Shown here: in pieces, positions 1 through 35,290 of the stretch
How positions within the stretch are numbered: position 1 is the first letter of the stretch
Layout: every line of letters begins with the position of its first letter
DNA from: Salvator merianae
Taxonomy: Eukaryota > Chordata > Lepidosauria > Squamata > Teiidae
Direction of reading: 5' to 3'
Assembly (NCBI GenBank): GCA_003586115.2
Contig: QVOM02000034.1
Coordinates: 115,623,815-115,687,814, forward strand
Length of the DNA: 64,000 nucleotides
The notes under the pieces: model-generated
What the model was told of the DNA's origin: nothing
What the model saw: the letters and a program-made list of their open reading frames with translations, nothing else
The model's database searches: none
Position numbers and translations under genes: made by a program

Positions 1-1596
1 GAAAAAAAAGCCTTTTTTCATGACCTTTACGGCTGACGAAACAAATGTTTTGACAACTGGGTGACTAGCGACTTGTCTTGCTTGCATCCTGATTGCCATA
101 TATTTTCCTTCAGCTGTTGCCAGAAAGATTTGGCATTTTTCTCCATGAGTTATGACAAACAGAAGCAGTATGTAAGGGGCAGATAGCAGAACTAAGAGGT
201 CTTTTGCTTTGCAGATACCTGCCCTCATCTCTCTGCTGATGTTAAAGCAGCTAGAAAGATTACTATCTTTCTGTTGAAATTATACACAGAATCTACCACA
301 TCACAGAAATACCTGATGTATTGTGCAGTATTCATTTAGGATTGGGCAGGCAAAATCCACTGAGCTTGCAACAAGGCAGCTACAATGTCCCAGCAGATGG
401 TGCTGCTGACATGAGTTTGGATTATAAAAGTACAGCCATTCCTTATATAAGGATATGGTTTGAGCCCCACAAACTACTATATCGTACAAAATTGTATAAG
501 GCAAGTAATTGTTTCCTACGGGAGACTGGGAGTTAAGAGAACCATGGAGGATATATTAACAATGGAAGTCAATGGTATATGGAGAAAGCTTCAGGCTATC
601 AATAAGCCAGTGATGCTATACTGGTGGACCCTATCTACCAATGTGTAATGGTATTGTAGATGGATGATCCAGTCTGCCAGTGTAAATCTATGGGTCCTCA
701 GAGACCAAATTACATTATTGAAAGCTTATTGGATTGCATTAAACAAGTAAAGGCACAAGTATTACACAAAACCATGTGTGTGTTCGCACTTATCTGTGCT
801 GTCCTTAGATAGGGAAGGGCACCCCATCTCAGAATTAGCAATCCATCCCAAGATAGGACAAGTAGCTTATGATGTGAGACAAGGCAGTCCACATTAGGGC
901 AGCCTCTCTCACACCAATCCCCTTGCTGGCTCTGAAGTTTGCACCAGTGCAGGGAGCTGAAGGCCAGGAACAAAAGCTGAAACGACCCCTTGGTATACTA
1001 GCCAACCCCTTACCATGCAGGCAGAACTTGATTTCGAGGTCTACCAGTAAACTGAACTAGGGTACCATTTTAGATGCCCTATCCTGATGCCTCCCTATTT
1101 CTGGATTTGACATTCAGGAGTGTTTTCTGGAGTGAAACATTCCACTGAGGGCATCCTATAGCACTTGTTCATACATATTATTTACTTCAGGACTAGAACA
1201 CATGAATGAGCTACCAGAATTTTTTTTTTTTTCTAGAGGCAAGGAAAGCTCCCTATTTTCTTAAAACTCTATTTGCCTGGAATTTTGCAAGCACAGTTAA
1301 GTTCCTGCATATTATAGAAATCAGCTTACATCATGGATAATTGCGACACAATAAATTGAGTCTACATATATCCTCTCCCAAAGCAACAGCAGTGGCTACC
1401 CTGAGATCTGTCCCCATTAATCTGCACTGAGAAGAAAAGAAGGCTCACTATATAGCAACTTTGATGTTAAAAAAGAAGAAAGAACTGCAGGGAAGGGAAG
1501 GCAGTTCTTCATTCTGGCCTCTTCTCCTTTTTCCGTCCAAATGGATACCTCTTCTCCCTTTTCGATGACAGGCAGATGTTAGGTGCAAAAGCATCC
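1..1596. other. Flanking DNA with no recognisable gene
   Basis: This stretch lies beyond the 3' end of SLC25A24. I see no open frame with recognisable homology, no splice-flanked exon and no structural RNA. Short T-tracts occur near 1211-1222. In human the next gene on this side is VAV3, but no VAV3 exon is visible here. Confidence 0.5.
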
Positions 1597-1758
1597 ATTT
1601 TGGATCCATCTTCCATTTTGGATCCATCTTCCATTTTGGATCCATCTTCCATTTTGGATCCATCTTCCATTTTGGATCCATCTTCCATTTTGGATCCATC
1701 TTCCATTTTGGATCCATCTTCCATTTTGGATCCATCTTCCATTTTGGATCCATCTTCC
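1597..1758. repeat. 18-bp minisatellite, nine copies, each with a GGATCC site
   Basis: Nine nearly identical head-to-tail 18-bp units, each containing ATTTTGGATCCATCTTCC. Because 18 is a multiple of three and the unit has no stop codon in several frames, it creates long repetitive open frames on both strands. On the plus strand these read as repeated Ile-Leu-Asp-Pro-Ser-Ser. They have no start context, splice structure or homology, so they are a by-product of the array and not genes. Confidence 0.95.
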
Positions 1759-2118
1759 TTTATTTTTCCTTACCCCAGTATAGCTATTTGTGTCGAATTT
1801 GCATGCATCCACAAGGATTCAGAACCCTTTATATGTAGAGTCAGGCAAGATGAAAATGCCACTTCCAAGAGCTTCTCTGTATGGTTTGCAAAAATATCTG
1901 AAGGTCCAAATAGAATTCATTCAGTGGTATGGAAAGTTCTGAGACATAAGGCACTTGGAAACTGCATCACACAAGCCAAACCACATGCAGTGTATTGTTT
2001 ACACCGACTACAGTTGTTTAGGAAAAAGAAGCTTCTCCTAAATATAAGGCCCTTCTGTATTTGCTGGTATTCTTTACTAACAAATGTACTGAGTCCTCCA
2101 TTTTGCACCCTGCCCTCC

Positions 2119-2494
2119 ACTAGTATGCTCTGTCTGCACAGGACAGAGTATGATCCAAACCAAGGCGCCCTTGATCCGGATCACCTGTAGACCTCGACAT
2201 CAAGGTCTACTGGCATACTAGTGGGCCCTGACCTGGAACACGGAGGTGTGCAGAAGGTGTGCAAAAGGTATGTGTTCCAGATTACCAGGAGACACATTTT
2301 GGAAGCACAGCAAAGCACACCACTGAAATGGATTTCCTTTAATTCCTAGCCCTTTGGACACCTTGGAGGCTGGCCCTAAATCACATGTGAACTTCACATA
2401 GACTGCACTGTTCCAGACCATACCTTGCTGCTAGTAGGGCTTGCTGGTCCAGACCCACTGGTTTGGATCACGGTGAGGCAGTGCAGAAAGGTCC
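2119..2494 (+). mobile_element. Harbinger-like MITE fragment (GTGCAGAAAGG end)
   Basis: The sequence resembles 24766-25213, 33241-33711 and, inverted, 54255-54728. Shared landmarks are CTAGTATGCTCTGTCTGCAC near the left side, paired GATCC/GGTCTAC motifs, and a right end GTGCAGAAAGGTCC. The left terminus is not clear, so this copy is probably truncated. The class is inferred from the better preserved copy at 54255-54728, which is flanked by TTA. Confidence 0.6.
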
Positions 2495-2875
2495 ATAGGC
2501 TTGCATTCGCATGCAGTAAATAAAAGCACCTTCAAGACAGTTTAGAGATGTTCACAGGTGGGATCATTTATATACCTTTTTTATATATATATTGCTAAGT
2601 GTGAACTCAGTCTAACCTGGAGATGCTGCAGGCTGAATCGCTAAGCTGCAGCCGCTCCTTAGAATGAGCAGTCAATGCACTCTAGATGCCCTCAGAAGAA
2701 AAAGGCACCATTTACCTTCCTACCTATCTTCAGTCATAAGTGATGTTTTAAAAGCACATAATACAGCAACCTTAGTGAAGCTAAACAGAACTGAGACTGC
2801 ACAGCAGCCAAGTGGGGTATCCCCAAGTCCTGCAAAAGATTATGAATAATTCTACAACTGCATTGCAAAATCTAT

Positions 2876-2881
2876 TTTATT
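2876..2881 (-). promoter_or_regulatory. SLC25A24: Candidate distal polyadenylation signal AATAAA
   Basis: TTTATT on the plus strand reads AATAAA on the minus strand, about 3.1 kb past the SLC25A24 stop. It is the last such hexamer before the repeat-rich flank. Position and strand fit, but hexamers are common in AT-rich DNA. Confidence 0.35.
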
Positions 2882-4506
2882 ATAAACATATATGATTTAC
2901 AGGTTTATAAAAAAACAAGCTTTCTTCCACCAAGTAACCAATAAGCCAATTCATCTGAAGCACATTACAATAGAATCTCATCTAAATAAGTGCACTTTTC
3001 TTTTATAGCAAAGCATAGATCATTTCAAACGTCATTTACACACATAAGTGAACACATAATAGCATGCAATATCATTTTTTAAAAATTCATAGGACTCCTG
3101 ATAAAAAGTTTTTGGTTCATTCTTGTTCAGATGGAATAACAGAGAAGACTCGTAGGAGAACAGGATGAAATTCATAAATCGTGGTGACATTCTGCTAGAT
3201 ACTATTTACCCTCATTACAACAAAGAAGGCTAATACAGAAGGCCAGGAGATTTTGAAAAGAATATAGGCACAAAGACTATTGAGACTGTTTACTGCATAA
3301 CTGCTAGTAACAATTTTTTTTTCCAGTAACATATATGGATTTGTTGGTGGCATATGCTCTTCACAGCTTTTCAAGCTAGATAAAATATTCCCTAGTTTAT
3401 ATGTGGCACTTTTTCTAAGGATCAGGAAAAGCTACTCTGATAAAATAGAAAGGATAACACTACTGCAAATAAAGGGAATGCTTATGAAATCAAACATGTT
3501 AGTGATAACTCATGATGGTACTCTATTTAAAATTTTAGAAGATGGAAAATGCAGAGGAAGGAAAGCAAAAACAACAATGGGGAATAAATTCTAATCTAGT
3601 TCATCCCTAGAAATATCTATCAAGAAGACTAGTACATGAGAGGAGATAGAGTCCTGAAAGGAGCCAACAGCCACTTTAATGATCATAGTTCTTACGAAAG
3701 AAGTATCACAACCAACATGGATACTGGCCGAAGCCTTCCAGGTTGTACAACATTTGGTGTTACTAGCCTCTTTAAATGTGTACTTACACACATGATAACA
3801 TGAAGAAACTGGCCCACCCTGTTTTCTCCAACTGGTATTTGTTTAACTTGTATATAAAAAATTCCTTGTTGGGTAACAGCTCCCAGGGTGGGCTACTGTG
3901 GCTAAGGATCATGACAAATGTAGTGCAAATAATACAAGATTTTCTAAGCCCTTGATCACATAACATTCTTTTTACACACAGAATAGTGAAGGAATATTAA
4001 GATGGGTTTCTTTGGTGCCCTCTGAGCCAGTGCTTCTCAGGAACATATGTTCAATGTCCTCAACTTGGTGTTAGAAGCTTAAAATAGTTCAAGTTTTGAT
4101 GCCATCTTTACATGCAGATAATTGTGCAAAATTATTTCATATTTTCAGATCTGCCTCTATGATGCTAAGGTACCATATGTAAATGAATATGCTTTTGATG
4201 ACATGTGGAGACAATAACACAGAGGGAACAATCAATGTATCTACATTTTATGAATGACAGATTCATTTACCTAGTGATCATTTATTTAACTATCTTGTAG
4301 CAGGCAGGCATGAAGAAACTTTCCAGCACTATCTTTTCCTACAAATCTGATCTTGGCTAACAAGTTCATGGTGTTCCTTATGCACTTATGTTATCTACTG
4401 AATTAGATTGCAAGAACATTTCCAGGAAGTAAAATGAACTGAGAGGCATTTTTTCCTGTGTAAAAACACTCAAAACTATACTATTACTAACTTGATGACA
4501 GTGTTC

Positions 4507-4512
4507 TTTATT
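4507..4512 (-). promoter_or_regulatory. SLC25A24: Candidate proximal polyadenylation signal AATAAA
   Basis: An AATAAA on the minus strand about 1.5 kb after the stop codon, which would give a shorter SLC25A24 3' UTR. This is one of several hexamers and no transcript evidence is available. Confidence 0.25.
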
Positions 4513-5986
4513 GCTTTCAAGCCATTTCACTGTCCTGATTTGTCTCTTCTAATACATCCAGAATTTCTGAGTGGCTGCTGAGAAAAGATGGGGAGGGTAC
4601 AATTAACAGTCAATAGTTTACACTATCTACTTCAAAGGAATAGGTCTGCACAAATGGCTGTACCAATAATGTTATTTCCGACATTATTATTTCCAAAGTC
4701 CATTTTCAATATTCATCATCATGATCACTCTTTAACAGCCCTATGCAGGCATTACAAACAATGAAAGCAAGCCCATGATGAAGCAGAATGGTGAATGTCC
4801 TAATCCCTTTAATCCTCACTGCTTCATTGAAATCAGGCATTCCTAAAGTAAAGACAATTTTGTTGTTGTTCCTTCCTCCTATGTTTATGGTTTCCTACCG
4901 GCCATACTTGCTTCAGGCTAATGATTTATTTTGATATACATCACCAAGCGAAGTAACATATAATGAGGAGTCACTTTAAATAATTTATGGAATCTGTATC
5001 CTCAGACTACAATTGGTGCATGAAAGCTTCTACAGATTTTCTATTAGGGAAAAACTGTTGACAGTGATCAAACAATCAACACCACAAACTACCTTGGCTT
5101 CTTGTATGGACATTTACAAAGGTAAAGGTCAAACACATACTATTTGTATTCAGTTCTAACTACAGCATGGATCAGATATGCTATGAACTTCTCCTGCCAA
5201 AGACGGTCCTATTAAAAGCAATGAAATTGACTTTTGAAGCAACTGATATCCTCAAGGGTTTTAGTCAAGCCAAGATTGATTTCAGTTTAGTCGAGACTGA
5301 TTTTAGGCTGATTAAGCTTCATCTGTGCAAGTTCCAACAAAATGTTCATTGCATTCCTTAAGAATATCATGCAGTAGTCATTCACATCATATTATGACAA
5401 ATCTTTCTCATTATATTAAACTGCAAGGGAAAATCTAACAAGTACATTTATCCTGAAACTTCCTGATGATACTGTTTCTTTCTGCAGCTTTTTCCAGATC
5501 TTATTTTAAAGTTTACAAAATTCTGCTAGCATTAATTTAATATACTAGTTTCCCCATTACAGAGCATGAATGCAAAGAAGCCCACCCCTGTATGTACAAA
5601 TAGCACAACTATTGGATGGGCAAATACAAATCTTAATTAAGATATTGCATTAACTCAATAAACATATTTTGGAGAAGGAAGAAAATTAAATTGACTTGAT
5701 TAGAGATGATGTCTTCAGAGATCACTGAACCACATTAGCAACAAAGCATTCCCTCACTCTTCATTTTAGGGACTTGGAGGGTTTTTTCCTTCTTCCCAAA
5801 ATACCTGGCTAAAGCTGCTTCAGGTAGATGTTTTTTTTGTCTCCATCCACCAAACAAAAGATCCTACAAAATCTTTACACAGAGGATCAGTATCCAGTTG
5901 TAAACTTGAACAGAATGTAGCACTTGAGCAGTTTTCATCTCATGCAAATATTCCACCATAGCTTCTCATTCTGGTGCCTCCTTTTC

Positions 5987-29191
<23,205 letters not shown>

Positions 29192-30199
29192 GGCACGAAT
29201 GCACGGGAGGAGGAGGGGGGCAGGAGAAATAAACGGCTTGAGTGCCACAAGAAGCGGGCCAAAGAAAGACGCCGAGAAAGAAGAGATCAGATGGAAATGA
29301 GACGCTCGCGAACTTTGCAAAGGCAGGATTGAGTCCTTCCCTCGCCTCTTAGCAGCGATTGGGAGGAGGAGAGAAAACGTTAGAAACGACCGATGGTTGG
29401 ACGTAAAACAGCAGCCAACACCCAGGGAGGGACAAGGAAGGGAAAAGCAGCTTTCTCCTTCTCATTGGGCTCCCCGAGTTTGACTGGTTATGTCCTGGGA
29501 GGGACTTGATGATGATTCTTTCTCTACTCTTTCCCTAGTCCTCTCGCTGCTGCTGTTGCGTGTGCAAAGAAAGCCGCGCCCAAGCGGCCCAACCCGTGTG
29601 AGTCTGGAAAGCTGATGGAGGGGGAAGCGTTTTCCACGCGTAGGTCGCACTCCGGATCCTATCGAGGATTCACTTGGAAGTGGAGTCCACCACATTCGAT
29701 CTGACTGATAATAAATAAGCATAAGAGAAGGCACGCAGGCTGGAAACGCTGCGGCGTAGGATAGGCGCGGAGCGCCGGAAGCAGAAGTCGCTAATGCAGG
29801 GAAAACATTGAGGCACGCCGGCGACGGCGCTTTCTGCAATTTCTTTCTGGGCATCATTGTTAAAAGTGGAACAAGAGCGCGTCTTTTGCTGGCTATCATA
29901 GTTTTCTGTGAAATTAAGTGTGGGTTTGCTTTCATATTGCATTATAATTTGATAGTGTGGGCCCGGATGTGATACTTTTTTATAGTTTTTCTTCTTTTTC
30001 AAGCCAGCTCAAGATAGATAACGCTTACTCATACAGTCTTCAGAGCCTGAATGGTGGGTGGGAACAAGGGTAATTAACAACAAAAATTGTATTTTCATTT
30101 GTTTTAAGCTGTGCTGCTAGGCTAGTGGAAAGCAGAACAGAAGCATTAAATCAAAATAGCTATGAGGAGTCATAATGGAGTACGGTTGTTTCTTGTATA

Positions 30200-30820
30200 G
30201 CACAAGTTTGCTTTTATTTATTTAAGAATTTATATGCTGCCCTTCCCAAAGGACCCAGAGTGAGTCACAGCAATAAAAAGATAAAATACATACAGTAACA
30301 TAAAATACATTTAAAATGTAATCCTCCTCGCCCTCCCTTCCTCTCAACGGAAGTTAAACACGAAAGGCATTGGTGAAGAGATACATTTTAACCGTATAAT
30401 GTAGGCTTCTGGAGAACCTCAGGGAGAATGCTCCAGAGGGTCACTGCAGAAAAGGACCTCTTGTGTGTTACTGCTCCTTGCACACCTCTGAAAGAGACAG
30501 AACTGCAAGAAGGTCCTCTGCATGAGAATCAGGCAGGTCTGTATGGGAGAAGGTGCTCCTTCAGAGAACCAGGGCCCAAGACATTTAGGGCTTTATATGT
30601 TAACATCAGCACCCTGGATTATTGGCCTCAGCAGCAAACAGGCAACCAGTGTAGATTTTTCAAGTGATGTGCATCTGTCCAGAAACTCCTGTGAGCAGTT
30701 AAGCTGCTGCATTCTGCATTAGTTCTGGCTTCTGGACAGGCTTCAAGGATAGCCCCATGTAGGTTACATTATAGTAGTCTAATCTGGAGTTTACCAGAGC
30801 GTGGATCATTGCGGCCAAGT
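30200..30820 (+). repeat. CR1/L3-like LINE-derived repeat
   Basis: Contains the landmark series GGTGCTCCTTCAG, 'gggcccaagacatttagggctttatatgtta', 'ggcaaccagtg', 'gctgcattctgcattag' and 'agtagtctaatctgga'. These are characteristic of L3/CR1-related amniote repeats. A second copy is at 60875-61400 in the same orientation. No reverse transcriptase remains. Confidence 0.65.
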
Positions 30821-31219
30821 TAATTGACAGAGTTAATTAAAATATGACTTTGTTTAATGCAATCTTGAAAACTTTGAATAATGTGATTTTGCTCCAAAGA
30901 TGATATTGGCTTGCTTTGGTAGAATGGTTTCTCCTCTGCATCTCCACTCTCCATAGTGCCACTGATAGAGTAGACCTCCCTCCTGCAACACCATTGACTT
31001 AGATTGGTTAACTAGGGGACTTAGAAGATGGTGAGAGAAATACCAGATCTTCACAGGATGCAGGCAGCTCCCTGAAATGTGCCTTACCAGACACTCTGAG
31101 GCTTCTGCAGTACTTCATAGGGAGCTCATCACAGCCATCACCTTTTCTTTGTTTTATCTCCTGCACATGGGAAGCTCACAGAAGTTGCTTCTAGTGCACT
31201 GCCAGAGGAGCCTCACTTG

Positions 31220-31524
31220 GGGCCTTTTCACACTTGAAGCTGTGAACTGCCTGGCGATCGGGAGCAGACTACAGCACAAAATCATACTCTGCAGTAATCC
31301 ATGGTATTGCCAGTCACCATGGGAGCAGCTGGAAGCTTCCTGGCCACTGTCATGGTGCAGAACAGGAGCAGGATGACAGCATTCCTTCGCATTGCAAATG
31401 ATGATATCCTGCTGGCATTCTGTTCTAAGACCTCAAAGTGTGGATGGTCTCCACATTGCAAGGTCTGTTCCACCATGGAACGTTCACTGGCGAACATTCC
31501 ACACTAAAAAGTGTGGAAAGGCCC
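31220..31524. mobile_element. 305-bp MITE, GGGCCTTTTCACACTT termini
   Basis: The left end GGGCCTTTTCACACTT pairs with the right end, which reads inward GGGCCTTTCCACACTT. Flanking trinucleotides are TTG and TAG, so the target duplication has decayed or is not exact. The termini resemble those of the elements at 37927 and 47836, which points to a Harbinger-like superfamily. Confidence 0.65.
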
Positions 31525-31659
31525 TAGATGTCAGGGAGGTCAGGAACATACCAGAGGAGGAAAGATAGTGTGTGATTTTCTGAACTGTCTTTACTCTGAG
31601 TTAAGAGGATGATAGATTGGCAGAGGCTTCTCATGGTGTTGGGATTACTGGGGTTTTGA

Positions 31660-31928
31660 GTTTGGAAGTTTGGAAGTTGCCAGCATATTTAACCTGGCTG
31701 GGACCAGCCTTGGTCTCATCCATGGCTTGCCATTGGTTTGCATTTATACACAGGGCCTCTGTGGTTCTCTTAGCCCCTAGTTTTCTATAGGTGGAGGGAG
31801 ATCTGTATTTTATAATGTGTTTTAATTATGTTTAACTGTTATAAATTTTATCTTTTTACTGTCGTGACCTGTCCTGGTAACTTTGGGCAAAAGGCGGGAC
31901 ATAAATTCTAAGATAAATAAACAAACAT
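31660..31928 (+). repeat. LINE/SINE 3' end
   Basis: Ends with 'gggcaaaaggcgggacataaattctaagataaataaac', a classic GGCGGGAYATAAAT...AATAAA reptile LINE/SINE tail. The upstream part is diverged. Confidence 0.6.
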
Positions 31929-32878
31929 TATTTTGCACCACGTTATAGTTTATAAGAAACAAACCACAGAGTTATCAAGAGAAGCAACCAGCTTGTGTTT
32001 AGTTCCTGCACTTAGTATCTTATTTTGTGATGCAATATCTGAAAGTCTCTGTATGGTATGGTGCCAAACTAGGAGGGGATCAGGAGTATAACACAAGTAG
32101 GATGTTCTAAGCGTTAGCATTTCCTCCATATGGAAACAGAGTGATGCAGAAAGCCACACCAACTGATCATTGGCTTGTCAAAGGAGGGCATGTTTATAGG
32201 CAGAACATTGGCAGTGAGGTTCTAAACTACCTAGCAATGCCTCCAATCATTTCAGGGAGTGAGGTAATGAGAGGTTCTTCTGAGATACATAGGACTGTGT
32301 TGAAAATGTTACCTTTGTATGCCTCTGTGAAAAATGGATATTCACAATGCCGCTTATCTGTTAAAAATATAACAACTGTCAGAATAAAAGTTGGTCATGA
32401 AACCTTCACTACCAAGGTATACCCATAGCTAAAATCATAGAGCTCACATTTTTGTCTGTGTAAGAAATTATTTGTTAACTTGTAGCACATTAACTTGCAA
32501 AGAGTTTTACAAAATAAGTACATGGTGTAATATGGAAAAGGACATCACCTGCAGGCTACCTGGAACTCTGACTCCTACATATCAAACTGTATTATTTTGC
32601 CACAGGTCCTATTAGTACTTGCCTGACAGCTATAGCCAACAGATAATTTAGCATGCTGGGCTACATTTAAATTTATATATTGAATTATGGACCCCTGCCA
32701 TTTTCAGCACAGACAGTAAGATCAGAGATTGTGATGGAAAAAGTTTGGGGTCCATTGATACGTATGTACTCAGAGCTGAAAGCCACACGAATGCCATCCA
32801 GACTCCCCAGATGGTAGTTTTATAACATAGTGTATGGGCCTTGCTGCACTTAGCTTTGAGCCCATCTATGATGTAGAC

Positions 32879-33227
32879 CAGGGGTGTCAAACGTACGGCC
32901 CGCAGGCCTGAACCGCCCCGCCAAGGGGTTCAATCCGGCCCGCAGGATCAGGGGCGTAGCAAGGGTGGTGCGTAGGGGGCGGGGCGCCCCGGGCGGCGCG
33001 GTGTCGGAGGCGGCAAACGGAGCCTCGCTCGTCACCCCGCCCTTCCGTCGGCGGCGCGCTGGTCGCCCCTCACGCCGGCGCGCTGGCGTCGCTCCCCGGG
33101 CGCCAGCGCACTAGCAGCGCCCGGCCCCGCGCACTGGCGTCGCCCTGTCCACCGCGCTGGCATCGCCCCCACCCATCACCCCAGGCAAGGGTTAGGCCCC
33201 TGAACTAAAATGAGTTTGACACCCCTG
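32879..33227. mobile_element. hAT MITE, CAGGGGTGTCAAAC termini, with nested insertion
   Basis: The left end CAGGGGTGTCAAAC and right end GTTTGACACCCCTG are perfect 14-bp inverted repeats. Target duplications of 8 bp are ATGTAGAC (32871-32878) and ATGTAGGC (33228-33235), a 7/8 match. The GGCCCGCAGG body matches this widespread vertebrate hAT MITE type. It is interrupted by a second, CpG-rich segment. Confidence 0.9.
32949..33202. mobile_element. CpG-rich hAT-like segment nested in another hAT MITE
   Basis: Begins CAGGGGCGTAGCAAGGG, close to the CACTGGCGTAGCAAG end of the element at 18405, and has the same GCG-rich body. The right end is weaker (...GGCCCCTG) and no 8-bp duplication is visible, so the right boundary may be wrong or deleted. 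Confidence 0.6.
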
Positions 33228-33240
33228 ATGTAGGCTATAG

Positions 33241-33711
33241 GCCTCCCTTCTGCATTGTAGGCCACTCCAAGGGAGGCCCTGCACACCACTGATATACTCC
33301 TGTCCGCCTAGGACAGAGCACAATCCAGATCAAGAAACTCTTGATCTGCATTCCCAGTAGAGCTGATTAAAGAGGTCTACCAGCAGACCAGCAGGCCCCA
33401 GTCTGGAACACAGAGGCATGCAGAAGGCACATCTCCATTTACCTTGGGACCCATTTCACCTGTGCACCAAAGCATGCTGCCAAAATGGGTCCCCCGGGAG
33501 CTCCGAGGCTGGGAATGTTCATTTGAAGTCCCTTGAAAATGAACCACAAAGCTTGTGCAAACTTTGAGGCTGGTGTGGAGGCTAGTATGGACCAGCCCTG
33601 TCATGCAGATGGTGCTTTTTCAGACCATAGTGTGCTGTGATTTGGACCAGTGAGCCTAGCCTGTCCAAACTCACTGAGCCAGATCATGGCCTTTTAATGC
33701 AGAAAGGACCC
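33241..33711 (+). mobile_element. Harbinger-like MITE copy, immediately after the hAT MITE
   Basis: Candidate termini CCTCCCTTCTGCATTG (left) and, reading inward from the right, GGTCCTTTCTGCATTA. Internal landmarks (GATCAAGAAACTCTTGATC, AGAGGTCTACCAGCAG, CATGCAGAAGGCACAT, AAAATGGGTCC) match 24766-25213. Exact edges are approximate. Confidence 0.6.
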
Positions 33712-34579
33712 GAAGTACAAAACTGTGACAACCTCTGAGGCACAGTCTACCAGTGTAGGCAAATAAAGCCAGGAAGAGGAGACCCAGCCTACCGATGGAA
33801 GTCAGTGAAGCCACAATAATGAAATTGAGTTATTATGACTCTCTGGAATTGTATTAAATGAGGGAAGTCTCATTTTACCATGCTTTACAAAAGCAGGTTA
33901 TACAAGAGACAACTGTATGTAGACTTGCATGACTGAGCATGAAAAAAGCCTTAGGTATGAATGAAGCCAAAAAGGCAGATTGAGTAAACTGTACACAGTG
34001 AAACATGAAACCCAGGCAGTGTTTGCAGAAAGATTATACAGTGTGTAACAATATGTGGGTGTTGGAAATAGTTTTTGCAACAAATGCTTTAAGAAGTAAC
34101 AGAACAGTTACGTTTTCCCACTCAATTGTGATCTCTTCTAGCCATTTCATAATATAAACAATGATGTATTCAGAAGGAAAAAAATGGGACATGCGTGAAT
34201 GAGATTTGGAACTAGACATGTTTCCCACTGCTTCAGCCCTACAGGAAAAATCGGTTAGCAAAAGCTCTGCGTTTTTTCGTGCAAAACACTCCTTACTATC
34301 CATTGCAGCTTGAGAACAGTTCTCCTGCTCCAGTGTCCAGTCCTGTCTTCCATCACGGTGCCTACATGAAGAATACAAAGGCCAGGCAGCAAGTGCAGGC
34401 CAAGGAGAGAGATGACAAAATGGTAGCATGCTGTTCTATCACTCCCACCTCCCAACAGCTTGAATCAGGAAACCAAGGATGCTCAGCAGGAAATGGGGCC
34501 AAGGAAACCTCCCTCACCTTATCGATCAAATCCAGGCAGCCATAAAGGAGGGGTTTAGTGGGACCTTTACCCAGATTGA

Positions 34580-35290
34580 CCAGCTCTTTGATTCGCTTTT
34601 ATAGTCATTGAAGGATATACAGGAAATGGCATTGGCTGCATTTGACTGGGCCACTGAGGTCAGACTTGATGTTGACAACTTCATTGGCAAGGTCAAAGCC
34701 CTTTGAGAGCAGCTCCTAGACCTCCTGTGCCACTCTCTCTGCAACAACATCCGTGTCAGGGGGGTTCAGGAGGGCATTGAGGGCCCCCACAATGGTGGTC
34801 AGCAGTCCTCCCAGATATGAACATCTCTCATTCAGACTTGGTCTGTGCTCACAGAAGCCTCTGTTCTGGCCCCAGCCCCAGCCCCACCCCCAGTAAGCTG
34901 CCAAGGGACGTCACTGTAGCCTTGGAATGCTTTCACATCAAAACTCAACTTTTCAAAGCCTCTCCTGCCATGATCCCCCCCCCCCGCTTATAATATGAAG
35001 GTCAACAAATCTCCATTTATCAGGATCTTGCCCCAGAGGTACTGCTCAGGAGATGGGAGATCCCCATTGCCCTAATGCTCAAGAAAAATGGGGTAAGGTA
35101 CCAGTGGGATTACCCATGCTTCCTTGTCATTATCAGCAACAATGGCTGTCAATACAAAGCCAACATGCGCAAAGATGCCAAACGTGTCTCAAGTCTAATA
35201 GGTCCCAAAGCGCCTCTTTCATCCCCAGCAAGCTGTTTGGCCCTTTTCCGCCTCCCAGGACCCATCCACCATCAATGGGCAACCTGACCT
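34580..35290 (+). pseudogene. L1 ORF1 remnant (RNA-binding protein)
   Basis: Across shifted frames I read NNIRVRGVQEG (the start of the ORF1 RRM-type segment), RDVTVALECFHIK, and APEVLLRRWEI...KNGVRYQWDYP. The last two correspond to the C-terminal domain motif of L1 ORF1 proteins (SPE...RRxF...GIRYRWGFP). Stops and frameshifts interrupt it, including a poly-C tract near 34976-34986. Confidence 0.75.

Larger units (their letters stand above)
2860..5986 (-). other. SLC25A24: Probable 3' UTR of SLC25A24
   Basis: AT-rich DNA directly downstream of the SLC25A24 stop codon, with no obvious interspersed repeat. Minus-strand AATAAA signals occur at several places (for example 4507-4512 and 2876-2881), so alternative polyadenylation is possible. 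Repeats resume beyond about 2500. The far boundary is an inference from the distal signal and would need transcript reads. Confidence 0.4.
29861..34494. other. Intergenic stretch with repeats only
   Basis: No exon, conserved frame or structural RNA is recognised between the SLC25A24 promoter and the L1 relic. It holds a CR1/L3-like repeat, a 305-bp MITE, a LINE tail, nested hAT elements and a Harbinger-like copy, listed separately. The rest (for example 31930-32870 and 33712-34494) shows nothing recognisable. Confidence 0.5.

Noticed and set aside
1576..2190. 204-residue plus-strand frame with ILDPSS repeats
   Set aside because: It is generated by the 18-bp minisatellite and ends in MITE sequence. 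It has no homology or splice signals.
29462..29935. 157-residue minus-strand frame upstream of SLC25A24
   Set aside because: CpG-rich promoter DNA with no homology or conserved motif. At most a 5' UTR frame.
32884..33114. Small GC-rich frame or a CpG-island promoter
   Set aside because: The GC-rich DNA is bounded by hAT terminal repeats and target duplications, so a transposon explains it.
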